Shown here one piece after another: positions 25,110 to 32,454 of a stretch of DNA of 64,000 nucleotides. This DNA comes from an uncultured Prevotella sp. Lineage in GTDB: Bacteria > Bacteroidota > Bacteroidia > Bacteroidales > Bacteroidaceae. The notes under the pieces were generated by a model. It was not told where the DNA came from. It ran no database searches and saw only the letters and a list, made by a program, of their open reading frames with translations. Each line of letters starts with the position of its first letter. Position 1 is the stretch's first letter. The DNA lies in contig USDT01000007.1 of assembly GCA_900553465.1 (NCBI GenBank), forward strand, positions 1 to 64,000, written 5' to 3'. Both the position numbers and the translations under genes were made by a program.

Positions 25110-25136
25110 TTTTTTTATAAACCGTTAAAACAAGAA

Positions 25137-25646
25137 ATGAATATGAAACCTAATATGAACAGAAATGGGCTGTATGCCCTTGTATGCGCCCTGATGGGCC
25201 TGACCTTCGGTATACTGACCTCGTGCAGCGATGACCTTGACGTGCAGCAGTCCTATCCCTTTACGGTGGAGACGATGCCGGTTCCCACACGTATTGTGAA
25301 GGGTGAAACCGTGGAAATCCGTTGTGAACTGAAACGGGAAGGACGGTTCTCTGATGCCCGATATACCATCCGCTATTTCCAGCCGGATGGCAAAGGCAAG
25401 CTGCGCATGGACGACGGGATGGTGCTGCTGCCCAACGACCGTTATCCTCTGGACAGGGAGGTGTTCCGCCTTTATTACACTTCCGAGTGTGAGGACCAGC
25501 AGAGCATTGACATCTATTTTGAGGACAACAGCGAGCCGAGACAGGTGTTCCAACTCACATTTGACTTCAACAACGAGACGAAGGACGAGGATACCGTGGT
25601 TACTTCCGGCGGCAAGGAACTGCCTGTCGTCATCGTATCACAATGA
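25137..25646 (+). CDS. traQ: TraQ lipoprotein (DUF3872)
   Basis: 169 residues, start at 25137 or 25143. The lipoprotein signal ends at LTSCS (lipid-carrying Cys at about residue 31). An immunoglobulin-like beta domain follows: PVPTRIVKGETVEIRCEL, YTIRYFQPDGKGKLRMDDG. DUF3872/TraQ closes the tra operon in these elements. It overlaps no gene and is followed 13 bp later by the lysozyme start. Confidence 0.85.
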   Translation: MNMKPNMNRNGLYALVCALMGLTFGILTSCSDDLDVQQSYPFTVETMPVPTRIVKGETVEIRCELKREGRFSDARYTIRYFQPDGKGKLRMDDGMVLLPNDRYPLDREVFRLYYTSECEDQQSIDIYFEDNSEPRQVFQLTFDFNNETKDEDTVVTSGGKELPVVIVSQ

Positions 25647-25659
25647 ACCTGACCTGCCT

Positions 25660-25968
25660 ATGGGAATAAGAGCAAAGTTGTTTGCGGCGTTTTTCGCCAT
25701 TGCCTGCTTCGGGAGCATACCGTTGTGGGCGGAGAATCCGGTAAAGGAGAAACAGGACAGGTTCAGCCTTGCGGTTGAGTGCATCAAGCAGTTTGAGGGC
25801 TGGCATTCTTCCCGGCATTACCCCTATGTAGGTTGGGGTCATTGCCTGCAACCCGGGGAAAAGTATTCTGCCCATACAATGACAAGGCAACAGGCTGATG
25901 AACTTCTCAGGAAGGATTTGCGCAAGTTCTGCGCCATGTTCAGGCAATTCGGAAAGGACTCTCTTTTG
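25660..25968 (+). pseudogene. Peptidoglycan lysozyme, 5' part (split by the RIT element)
   Basis: 103 codons from ATG 25660: signal peptide (FAAFFAIACFGSIPLWAE), then a glycoside-hydrolase-24-like lysozyme start with catalytic-Glu context CIKQFEGWHSSRHYPYVGWG and HCLQPGEKYSAHTMTRQQAD. At LLL the frame runs into inserted DNA and stops at 26028 with a foreign tail. The remaining 69 codons lie at 29824-30030. Joining the parts gives a normal 172-residue protein. Conjugative lysozymes open peptidoglycan for the channel. The catalytic Glu is in this part, but the truncated product is probably inactive. Confidence 0.9.
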
Positions 25969-26017
25969 TTATCCGAAATTTCGGATAACAGGAGTTATCC
26001 AAACCCCAGCATTATCC
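25968..26017 (+). repeat. Left end of the RIT element: palindrome plus terminal inverted repeat
   Basis: The palindrome GTTATCCGAAA/TTTCGGATAAC at 25968-25989 is followed after AGGA by the terminal repeat GTTATCCAAACC...ATTATCC (25994-26017). Three GTTATCC half sites thus stand within 50 bp, likely recombinase binding sites. The right end has only two. Confidence 0.8.
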
Positions 26018-26087
26018 TAAAAATATAGTTTTTTATTCTGTAAATCATTCTGTTATAGGATGAATAGGTTTGGATAATACATTCCTA

Positions 26088-26095
26088 TATCTTTG
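26088..26095 (+). promoter_or_regulatory. Possible -7 box of the recombinase operon
   Basis: TATCTTTG at 26088-26095 matches the Bacteroidetes TAnnTTTG box 30 bp before the first recombinase start. A TTTG at 26069-26072 is only 15 bp away, closer than the usual 19-21, so the promoter call is weak. Confidence 0.35.
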
Positions 26096-26124
26096 CTAAT
26101 GGCACTAAAGCCAATAGGAAGAAT

Positions 26125-27339
26125 ATGAATATAGCACAGTTAAAATTAAGCCAGAAGAAGTTACTGGACAACCTCGTTTCCCGTGGTTATGACATTCAGT
26201 ACATCAAAGGAGTAAAATTTGTTTTAAGACTTCTTTTTGAACATGAAGGATGTTTTCATTCGTATGAACAGTTTGCAGAAAAGTTTATCCGTACAAGGGG
26301 ATATACAAAAGCGACATTGGATCTTAGGATGATGCATTTACGTACTATCCAAGCATATGATGAATTTGGGCACTACCCGGACAAGAAGTCCTTTGTTCCG
26401 TTATGCTATCCTTCCAGGTATAATATGCTTAACCCCAGTTTTCGGAAAGTTATAGACATTTATCGGAAGCGTGCCGCAGAACATAAAAAGAAGTCCACAG
26501 TAAAAATGGAAACCGATGCCGTTACAATGTTCCTTTTTGAGATGCAAAAGTTCCACGTCTCTTCATTGGATGAAATCAAAGAAGAACATGTTTTGTCCTT
26601 TTTCCTTAAAGAAGAACAGCAAAAGCGTTCAAGGACATATTGCGGTCACATAGCGTCAGCCCTTAAAGAGTTGGGGGATTTATACGACATGAAAAAAGTA
26701 TTAGGTTATTTCCCTGATTTGAAATATGAAAGGAAAAACTTCAACTATCTTAAGGATGATGAAATCAATGTGATAAAAAATGCTTTGTCAGACTCTAACA
26801 ATATTTTGACTTTCAGGGAAAAAGCTATAGTTTCATTGGCTTTATATACTGGCATAAGAGGATGTGACATTGCCAACTTGAAATTGACAGACATAGATTG
26901 GAAGAAGGAACGAGTCAGCTTCGTCCAGGAAAAGACCGGTAATCCGATAGTGTTGCCCCTTCTTCCCCATGTTGGAAACTCATTGTTTGATTACATACGG
27001 AATGAACGGGACAATGAGGCCGGATCCGTGTATCTGTTTTCCAACAAGAAGAATACGACAGAAAGGTTGGAGAACAAAAGTATCGGCACCATTGTCAATA
27101 CAGTCTTTGAGAAACTAAACCTTAGAAAAGGTGAATCCGGGCGTGGAGTCAGCGTATTTCGGCACAACCTCGCCTCTAAATTACTTGGTAAAGGTACCGA
27201 GATTAGGGTCATCAGCCATATTTTAGGACATATCTGTTCTTCATCTATAGTCCCATATATAGATGCTGACATCCCTCATCTGAGAGAATGCGGAATCAAT
27301 ATTGAATGTTATCCAATAAGAAAGGAGTTGTTCGAATGA
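26125..27339 (+). CDS. Tyrosine recombinase, first of the RIT trio
   Basis: 404 residues. An N-terminal SAM-like DNA-binding domain is followed by the catalytic domain with LALYTGIRGCDIANLKLTDI (first catalytic Arg), then SVFRHNLASKLLGKGTEIRV and ISHILGH, and Tyr in SSSIVPYIDAD. In the H-x-x-R motif the first His is replaced by Ser (SVFR), which may weaken or change its activity. The stop overlaps the start of the second recombinase (ATGA), so the three are co-translated. Confidence 0.88.
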   Translation: MNIAQLKLSQKKLLDNLVSRGYDIQYIKGVKFVLRLLFEHEGCFHSYEQFAEKFIRTRGYTKATLDLRMMHLRTIQAYDEFGHYPDKKSFVPLCYPSRYNMLNPSFRKVIDIYRKRAAEHKKKSTVKMETDAVTMFLFEMQKFHVSSLDEIKEEHVLSFFLKEEQQKRSRTYCGHIASALKELGDLYDMKKVLGYFPDLKYERKNFNYLKDDEINVIKNALSDSNNILTFREKAIVSLALYTGIRGCDIANLKLTDIDWKKERVSFVQEKTGNPIVLPLLPHVGNSLFDYIRNERDNEAGSVYLFSNKKNTTERLENKSIGTIVNTVFEKLNLRKGESGRGVSVFRHNLASKLLGKGTEIRVISHILGHICSSSIVPYIDADIPHLRECGINIECYPIRKELFE

Positions 27340-28655
27340 AAACAGATTCACATCTACCCCAATTTGCAGATTTGATGTCTGAATATGTCAATTTCATCTC
27401 CGGTATCGGAAAATGTGACTATATAACCCGCATATACCTGAACTCTTTCGCCAAGTACTGTATGAATCATGGCGGAGTGCTGTCGGATGATATTATCTCC
27501 GGATGGGCATCAAGGACAGATAAGGAAAGCTATTATACAAACCGTAACAGATGCATTATTTTGAGGCGCTTCATCCGTTATATCCGGTCGAAATATGGGG
27601 CACCGTTCAAATTGCCATCATATCCTCCGGATATAAAATACACACCTAAGCCAAAGCGTATTCCTGTTTCAGAACAGCCATACTCTTATTCCGCAATATC
27701 CCATATAGTCAAGAAATATGAACTTTACAAAAGAGCTTCTGGGAAATTCAGTAGGCGGACAATGGACAAGATTCGCCGTTTCAATGACTTCTGCGCTCAA
27801 AATTATCCGTCAGCCGAAGTTCTTACAGAAGAAATTGTCCTTGATTATTGCAAGAAGAAAAAAACGGAATCCGCAAAGTCATGCAATAACAGAATTGTAG
27901 GTGTCAGAGGATTTCTGAAATATGCGAATAGCCGTGGTTTTGTAAATATTCCTCTTCCATCCACCATTCCAAGAGTCAATGTCACATCATTCGAACCACA
28001 TCCGTTTACTCCAGAAGAGCTTGCAAGATTCTTTAATGAAGCGGACAATCTCGAACCTCCAATAAATTGCCGTGACATGAGGGCTGCGCTTATGAAAGTG
28101 GAAGTTCCGGTCTTTTTCCGACTTTTGTACAGTACAGGGATGCGTACAACAGAAGCCCGTCTGCTCAGAGTAGAAGACGTAGACTTGCAATCCGGTGTTA
28201 TAAATATAAGATACACAAAGAGCATAGATGAACATCGGGTTGCCTTGCACGAATCCATGTGGTCGCTATTGCAGATGTATAATGTCAAAATGGAAAATCT
28301 CATGCCCGGAAGAAAGACATTCTTTCCTAACGAGTATGACAAACCATATTCCGGAGAATGGGTAACGGCAAGTTTTAAGAAAGTATGGAAGAAAGTCAGT
28401 ACGGCACACGCAAGAGCATATGATTTTCGCAGTCACTATGCGGTCGTGAACATAAACGGTTGGGATCACTGCGGCATTGAATGGATGGACAAACTCTTAT
28501 ATCTCAGCCGTTCCATGGGACACCGTTACATTCAAAACACATTATATTATTACAGGCTTGTACCGCTGTTTGCACACCAGTTGGAAAATCTGACAGGATG
28601 TGGGTATGAAGAACTTTTGCCTGATTTAAACGACTATTTTGAATATGAAGACTAA
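27336..28655 (+). CDS. Tyrosine recombinase, second of the RIT trio
   Basis: 439 residues from ATG 27336 (an earlier in-frame ATG at 27306 lies inside the first gene). Catalytic domain: LLYSTGMRTTEARLLRVEDV with the first Arg; AYDFRSHYAVVNINGW replaces the usual H-x-x-R with Y-D-F-R; then SRSMGHRYIQNTLYYYRLVP contains the LGH-like box and Tyr candidates. It overlaps the third gene by 17 bp. Missing the first His is similar to the first recombinase. Confidence 0.88.
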   Translation: MKTDSHLPQFADLMSEYVNFISGIGKCDYITRIYLNSFAKYCMNHGGVLSDDIISGWASRTDKESYYTNRNRCIILRRFIRYIRSKYGAPFKLPSYPPDIKYTPKPKRIPVSEQPYSYSAISHIVKKYELYKRASGKFSRRTMDKIRRFNDFCAQNYPSAEVLTEEIVLDYCKKKKTESAKSCNNRIVGVRGFLKYANSRGFVNIPLPSTIPRVNVTSFEPHPFTPEELARFFNEADNLEPPINCRDMRAALMKVEVPVFFRLLYSTGMRTTEARLLRVEDVDLQSGVINIRYTKSIDEHRVALHESMWSLLQMYNVKMENLMPGRKTFFPNEYDKPYSGEWVTASFKKVWKKVSTAHARAYDFRSHYAVVNINGWDHCGIEWMDKLLYLSRSMGHRYIQNTLYYYRLVPLFAHQLENLTGCGYEELLPDLNDYFEYED

Positions 28656-29685
28656 AGCAGAACATTCAATTATCGCCGATGCCATCCATGAGTGGCATAC
28701 GGTCTATCTTCCGTGTATAAGGAATCTGAGCCATAACGCTTTAAAATCATACGGAGAGGGAATGGGAATCTATATAGACTTCCTTGAATCCTCAAAAGGA
28801 GTCACATCAAATACCCTTTGTGGGGAATGCTTCCGTAAGGACTGGATTGAAGAATGGATTGCGTGGCTGAAAGAAGTAAGAAAATGCAGCCCGCAAACAT
28901 GCAATCATCGCCTCTCCATATTGAAAAATTTCCTCCGTTTCCTTGCGCACAAGAAAATCCAATTCATAAAATATGATTGTGATGCCGCTGAAATAAAAAG
29001 AATGCAGCAACCTAAAAAACAAGTGGAAGTAATCACAAAAGATACAATCAAACGGATTTTTGCAAGCATCAATACACGTACATTGATAGGTAAGAGGGAT
29101 TTTGCCTTGTTCAATCTTCTATATAGTACCGGAACAAGAATAGATGAAATATTATCATTGAGGCTGTCGGCACTGCACCTGGATGAAACGAAAGGTTACA
29201 TTCTTGTTTTGGGTAAAGGGAATAAACAACGTACCATTTATTTGTTGAACAGCATGGTAAGAATACTGAGACATTATGTGAAGTTGTTCCATCCGGCAAA
29301 TCCGTTACCTTCTGATTTTGTATTTTTCCCCATATATGGCCATGCAAACAAAAAAATCACTTCAGAAGCGATTAGCAAGCGGTTGAAAATGTATGTTAGG
29401 ATTGCGTCTCAGGGGCTACTTGAAATTCCTGTAGATTTTCATTGCCATAGTTTTCGGCATGCACGGGCTACCCATTGGTTGGAAGACGGTGTAAACTTGG
29501 CGCAGATACAAAAACTATTGGGGCATGAGAGCATTGAAACGACAATGAAATACGTAGGAGTTTCATCAGAACAAATGATACAAGCTTTATGCTCTATGGA
29601 AGACAATCTGACTTTAGGCGTTGAAAAGAAATATAAGAAAATCAGAAATAAAGATTCATTAGCAACAGTTCTTGGATTGAGATAA
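28639..29685 (+). CDS. Tyrosine recombinase, third of the RIT trio
   Basis: 348 residues (ATG at 28639 or 28645). This is the most canonical of the three: LLYSTGTRIDEILSLRLSAL, HSFRHARATHWLEDGVNLAQ with a proper H-x-x-R, LLGHESIETT and the nucleophile Tyr in TMKYVGVS. If a single subunit carries out strand cleavage, it is probably this one. It is followed by 112 bp of AT-rich sequence to the right terminal repeat. Confidence 0.9.
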   Translation: MNMKTKAEHSIIADAIHEWHTVYLPCIRNLSHNALKSYGEGMGIYIDFLESSKGVTSNTLCGECFRKDWIEEWIAWLKEVRKCSPQTCNHRLSILKNFLRFLAHKKIQFIKYDCDAAEIKRMQQPKKQVEVITKDTIKRIFASINTRTLIGKRDFALFNLLYSTGTRIDEILSLRLSALHLDETKGYILVLGKGNKQRTIYLLNSMVRILRHYVKLFHPANPLPSDFVFFPIYGHANKKITSEAISKRLKMYVRIASQGLLEIPVDFHCHSFRHARATHWLEDGVNLAQIQKLLGHESIETTMKYVGVSSEQMIQALCSMEDNLTLGVEKKYKKIRNKDSLATVLGLR

Positions 29686-29797
29686 TACTTAGTAATAAAT
29701 GAGTGACTGTTCTTGAATAATGGAACAATCACTCTTTATTATCTGCTACCAAAATATAACAATTTACTGATATTCAATATAGTAAAAAGTCAAGTTG

Positions 29798-29821
29798 GGA
29801 TAATATTTTGGTTTGGATAAC
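29798..29821 (-). repeat. Right terminal inverted repeat of the RIT element
   Basis: GGATAAT, six bases, then GGTTTGGATAAC: the inverted counterpart of 25994-26017. The outer 12 bp and inner 7 bp are identical and only the middle differs. Lysozyme coding sequence resumes three bases later. Confidence 0.85.
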
Positions 29822-29823
29822 TG

Positions 29824-30030
29824 CTACTGGCCACGCTTGCCTATAATGTCGGTCCGTACCGGCTTTTAGGCAGTAAAAAGATTCCCAAGAGTACTCTTGT
29901 CAGGAAACTGGAGGCAGGTGACAGAAATATCTATAAGGAGTACATTTCTTTCCGGTGTTACAAAGGCAAGGTAGTGCCGAGCATTGAACGGAGAAGGAAG
30001 GTAGAATATATGCTGCTCTTTGAAGAGTAA
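29824..30030 (+). pseudogene. Peptidoglycan lysozyme, 3' part
   Basis: 69 codons in frame with the 5' part at 25660-25968 once the insertion is removed. LATLAYNVGPYRLLGSKKIP is the typical lysozyme helix-and-loop region, and the end is RRRKVEYMLLFEE. It lacks any start of its own. A diverged copy of the last codons recurs at 30832-30879. Confidence 0.9.
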
Positions 30031-30046
30031 AAGAATAGAAAATTAC

Positions 30047-30093
30047 TGAAGTGGGTCTCGAAAGCTTGATATAAACTTTCAAGGCCCACTTCA
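30047..30093. terminator. Hairpin between lysozyme tail and the 30123 gene
   Basis: TGAAGTGGG-CTCGAAAG pairs with CTTTCAAGG-CCCACTTCA, with short T-rich sequence after it. It sits between convergent genes and may stop both. Confidence 0.5.
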
Positions 30094-30122
30094 AAGTTTA
30101 GTTATATGACAGCTAATTCCAA

Positions 30123-30635
30123 TTAGTATCTGAATCCAATGGACAAGAAAACATTTCCGCAATTATCAATACCACTTGTGTGAGAATCAATGTATCTATA
30201 CCCAAGTTCTACTATCGGTGAGAATCTGGTTGATCTGATATACCAGGCTAAAGATAAATCATATGACGTACGTTTCCATGTGGGATTGCCGACGCTACTT
30301 AAAGCTTTTGCCCTAATATCAAGGGCATGATTGCCTTTTATGTTGTTGAGTAGTTTTACTCCCAATCCTCCACCTATACTGACACCATTATAATATGTTT
30401 TAATTCCATCATTATTATAAAGTGAAACATTATCTTCTGCCGTAACAAAAAGATATGAAATAGAAACAAATTCAACATGAGTCTTAAATGAAAAGTCGAT
30501 AGGGGTTATACCTTTATTTTCAATACCAGCCCCTGATGTGACCTCAAAGTGTATTTGATCCATGAAGGTTTGCGCCTTTGCTTTAACTGAAGTTAGTGCT
30601 AATAATAATACTGTTGAATAAATAAATTTTTTCAT
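30123..30635 (-). CDS. Small outer-membrane beta-barrel protein
   Basis: 170 residues. Signal peptide MKKFIYSTVLLLALTSVKAKAQ, then alternating strands ending in aromatic residues (FLSIGFRY at the C-terminus, a typical outer-membrane targeting end). Internal strands include YYNGVSIGGGLGVKLL and SYDLSLAWYIRS. It stands alone between the lysozyme end and a second, diverged lysozyme tail, so it looks like inserted cargo. Substrate unknown. Confidence 0.7.
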   Translation of the reverse strand: MKKFIYSTVLLLALTSVKAKAQTFMDQIHFEVTSGAGIENKGITPIDFSFKTHVEFVSISYLFVTAEDNVSLYNNDGIKTYYNGVSIGGGLGVKLLNNIKGNHALDIRAKALSSVGNPTWKRTSYDLSLAWYIRSTRFSPIVELGYRYIDSHTSGIDNCGNVFLSIGFRY

Positions 30636-30788
30636 ATTGAGTATTCTTGAATGATTGTTTCGTTAAAGTTAAATAATAACTTTTATATATCAAAAATATA
30701 ACTCATAAAATCAGCTTGTTCAGATGCGGAATTTATCATGCTTTTCTATTCTGATAGTGAATATTCAAGTTTTTTTATTCGATTATAA

Positions 30789-30930
30789 TTTATGGGATAC
30801 AAAATGGTGTATATTAAAGAGACAAGGATGTTCAAAGCGGAGAAAGAAGGTGGAATATCTGCTGCTCTTTGAAGAGTAAAAGAATAAGGGGGAATCTTCC
30901 GTCATTGAGCCGATTGGTTTTCCCTTGTTT
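30789..30930 (+). pseudogene. Diverged duplicate of the lysozyme 3' end with terminator
   Basis: 30832-30879 reads SKRRKKVEYLLLFEE and stop, a diverged version of the lysozyme end ERRRKVEYMLLFEE; the in-frame stretch upstream (about 30789-30831) may be more of the same tail. The flanking AAAAGAATA is also shared. It is followed by a hairpin GGGGGAATC...GGTTTTCCC (30887-30930) related to those at 32091 and 37155. The gap 30636-31046 holds nothing else. Confidence 0.7.
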
Positions 30931-31046
30931 ATTAACTTTGAATAAAAGGAATTCGTTTTTGATTGCAAAGAAAAATATTTGTAGCAAATGTGATTTCTGA
31001 TTCATAATATGTAACTTTACAAATATAAATATCTAAAGTAAGTTAT

Positions 31047-32084
31047 ATGAAATTATTTATTACCGTATGTTGTTTGTTGATGAGTATGTCTGTTTTCGGA
31101 CAATCAACAGAAAAAATCCGTCCTTACAAAGACTGGGAGACTATGGCCTATTGCTCATACGACTCTTACCATCCTTCGCAATATGCGAAAATCGACAATA
31201 ACTGGGAATTGCTTTACACTTTACGAACACCTATGAGTATCAAGGAACTGAAAGCTACAGGAATCCCATTTACCTACAGCCAGATTTTATTTCTACATAT
31301 TGGGGGATTAATCGAGAGTAAGAATAATGTATTGCATACCATCATGCCCATCTTCAGCGAAGAACAGACCAAATCCATACGTACTTTGAGCCGTTCCATT
31401 GCACAAAACGCTTTCAAGGAGACGGAAAACGATTGGTCTGCATTTATGACGGAACTAAAGAAACGGAAATTGGGAAAGAATGCTTATAGTCTTGTCTTTT
31501 CATATGTCCTCGATGGAAAAATCTGGGGAAAGGCACTTCCGGCTCGTGACAGTGTGGCGACTCATGCTACCTGGGACGGGGCGTTTTGGGCATTGTATGA
31601 CAAACGTCCTCATAGCTTTTGCGGTACAAACAGCTTTAATGCGTTTCATCAAACTTGGTCTGACTCATTAGAATATTGGCTTGACACGAAAACGATTGTA
31701 CGATTTACAGATGAATATGCACAGAATAAAAAAATCATCAGCAAAGACTTGCTGGAAAAAAGCGAGGAATGGGGACTTGCAGATAAAAAGGGGTATCCCC
31801 TCATTCCCATAATCAAGGAAGATAGTCAGGATGCATTGGTAAGAATCTGTGATGAGATAGTGGTCAAACTGGCATCGTGCGTAAACCGTCACTCCTACGA
31901 ATTCATGGAAGCATATCAGTTAAGTAACGAGAATTTGGCCAAAGTTATCCTATACCATGAAATCATGTGGGATATGATGGATATACTTGTGGAACGAAAG
32001 ATAATTATGGAACCAGATATTCTCACAGGAAGTCCACGGGCTCAGAAATCGGATTTTGGAAAGATTGTGTACATAGAGGAATAA
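31047..32084 (+). CDS. Exported hypothetical protein
   Basis: 345 residues. Signal peptide MKLFITVCCLLMSMSVFGQS, then a soluble, mainly helical periplasmic protein (FSEEQTKSIRTLSRSIAQNA, VVKLASCVNRHSYEFMEAYQ). No membrane helix after the signal and no motif I can name. Its last 26 codons recur, diverged, at 37074-37151. It lies where element-specific cargo follows the lysozyme. Terminator hairpin directly behind it. Confidence 0.65.
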   Translation: MKLFITVCCLLMSMSVFGQSTEKIRPYKDWETMAYCSYDSYHPSQYAKIDNNWELLYTLRTPMSIKELKATGIPFTYSQILFLHIGGLIESKNNVLHTIMPIFSEEQTKSIRTLSRSIAQNAFKETENDWSAFMTELKKRKLGKNAYSLVFSYVLDGKIWGKALPARDSVATHATWDGAFWALYDKRPHSFCGTNSFNAFHQTWSDSLEYWLDTKTIVRFTDEYAQNKKIISKDLLEKSEEWGLADKKGYPLIPIIKEDSQDALVRICDEIVVKLASCVNRHSYEFMEAYQLSNENLAKVILYHEIMWDMMDILVERKIIMEPDILTGSPRAQKSDFGKIVYIEE

Positions 32085-32090
32085 AATAAT

Positions 32091-32131
32091 GGAGAATCTT
32101 TCGGTGTATTTCCGTCAGGTTCTCCCTTTTT
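32091..32131 (+). terminator. Terminator of the 31047 gene
   Basis: GGAGAATC and GGTTCTCC close a loop of about 20 nt, followed by CCTTTTT. The same design recurs at 30887 and 37155. Confidence 0.65.
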
Positions 32132-32148
32132 CCTTTTCTTGAGGCCTA

Positions 32149-32421
32149 TCAATAATTTCTGTTCAGTATTCCTGAATCTTTATCTTTATTCTGCATCTTC
32201 AGTTTCACGCCTGACCTGGCCTTGCCGAATGAGAAGTTGTAAACAAGGTTTATATACACCATATTGACGTTGTTGATGATTCTTTCGGTTTCTGTACGTT
32301 GCAGAAGCGGTGTCCCTGATACGGATGTAACCTGTTTCCATGAATCATAGAACGGGTATCTTATGCCTCCGGTGATGGTCTGGCTCTTGTCTTTATATTT
32401 AATTAATACGGTTGATGACAT
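32149..32421 (-). pseudogene. C-terminal remnant of a TonB-receptor-like barrel protein
   Basis: 90 codons without signal peptide. NVNMVYINLVYNFSFGKARS is a final outer-membrane strand and KDKDSGILN resembles the tail of the full-length protein at 32455-34728 (SDKDSGLIN). It is the end of a second, mostly lost paralogue. The frame begins 34 bp downstream of that gene's stop on the same strand. Confidence 0.65.
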
Positions 32422-32454
32422 ACATTAGTTAAACAAAAGAAATGTCATGTCAAA

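Larger units (their letters stand above)
25968..29821 (+). mobile_element. RIT (recombinase-in-trio) element inserted in the lysozyme gene
   Basis: About 3.85 kb carrying three adjacent, overlapping tyrosine-recombinase genes in the same direction, the defining content of RIT elements. Ends: GTTATCCAAACC-6 nt-ATTATCC at 25994-26017 is repeated inverted at 29798-29821. The left end also carries a 22-bp perfect palindrome (25968-25989) with the same GTTATCC half sites. Removing the element restores the lysozyme frame. The dinucleotide TG appears on both sides. GC content is lower than in the surrounding tra genes, indicating separate origin. Confidence 0.88.
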
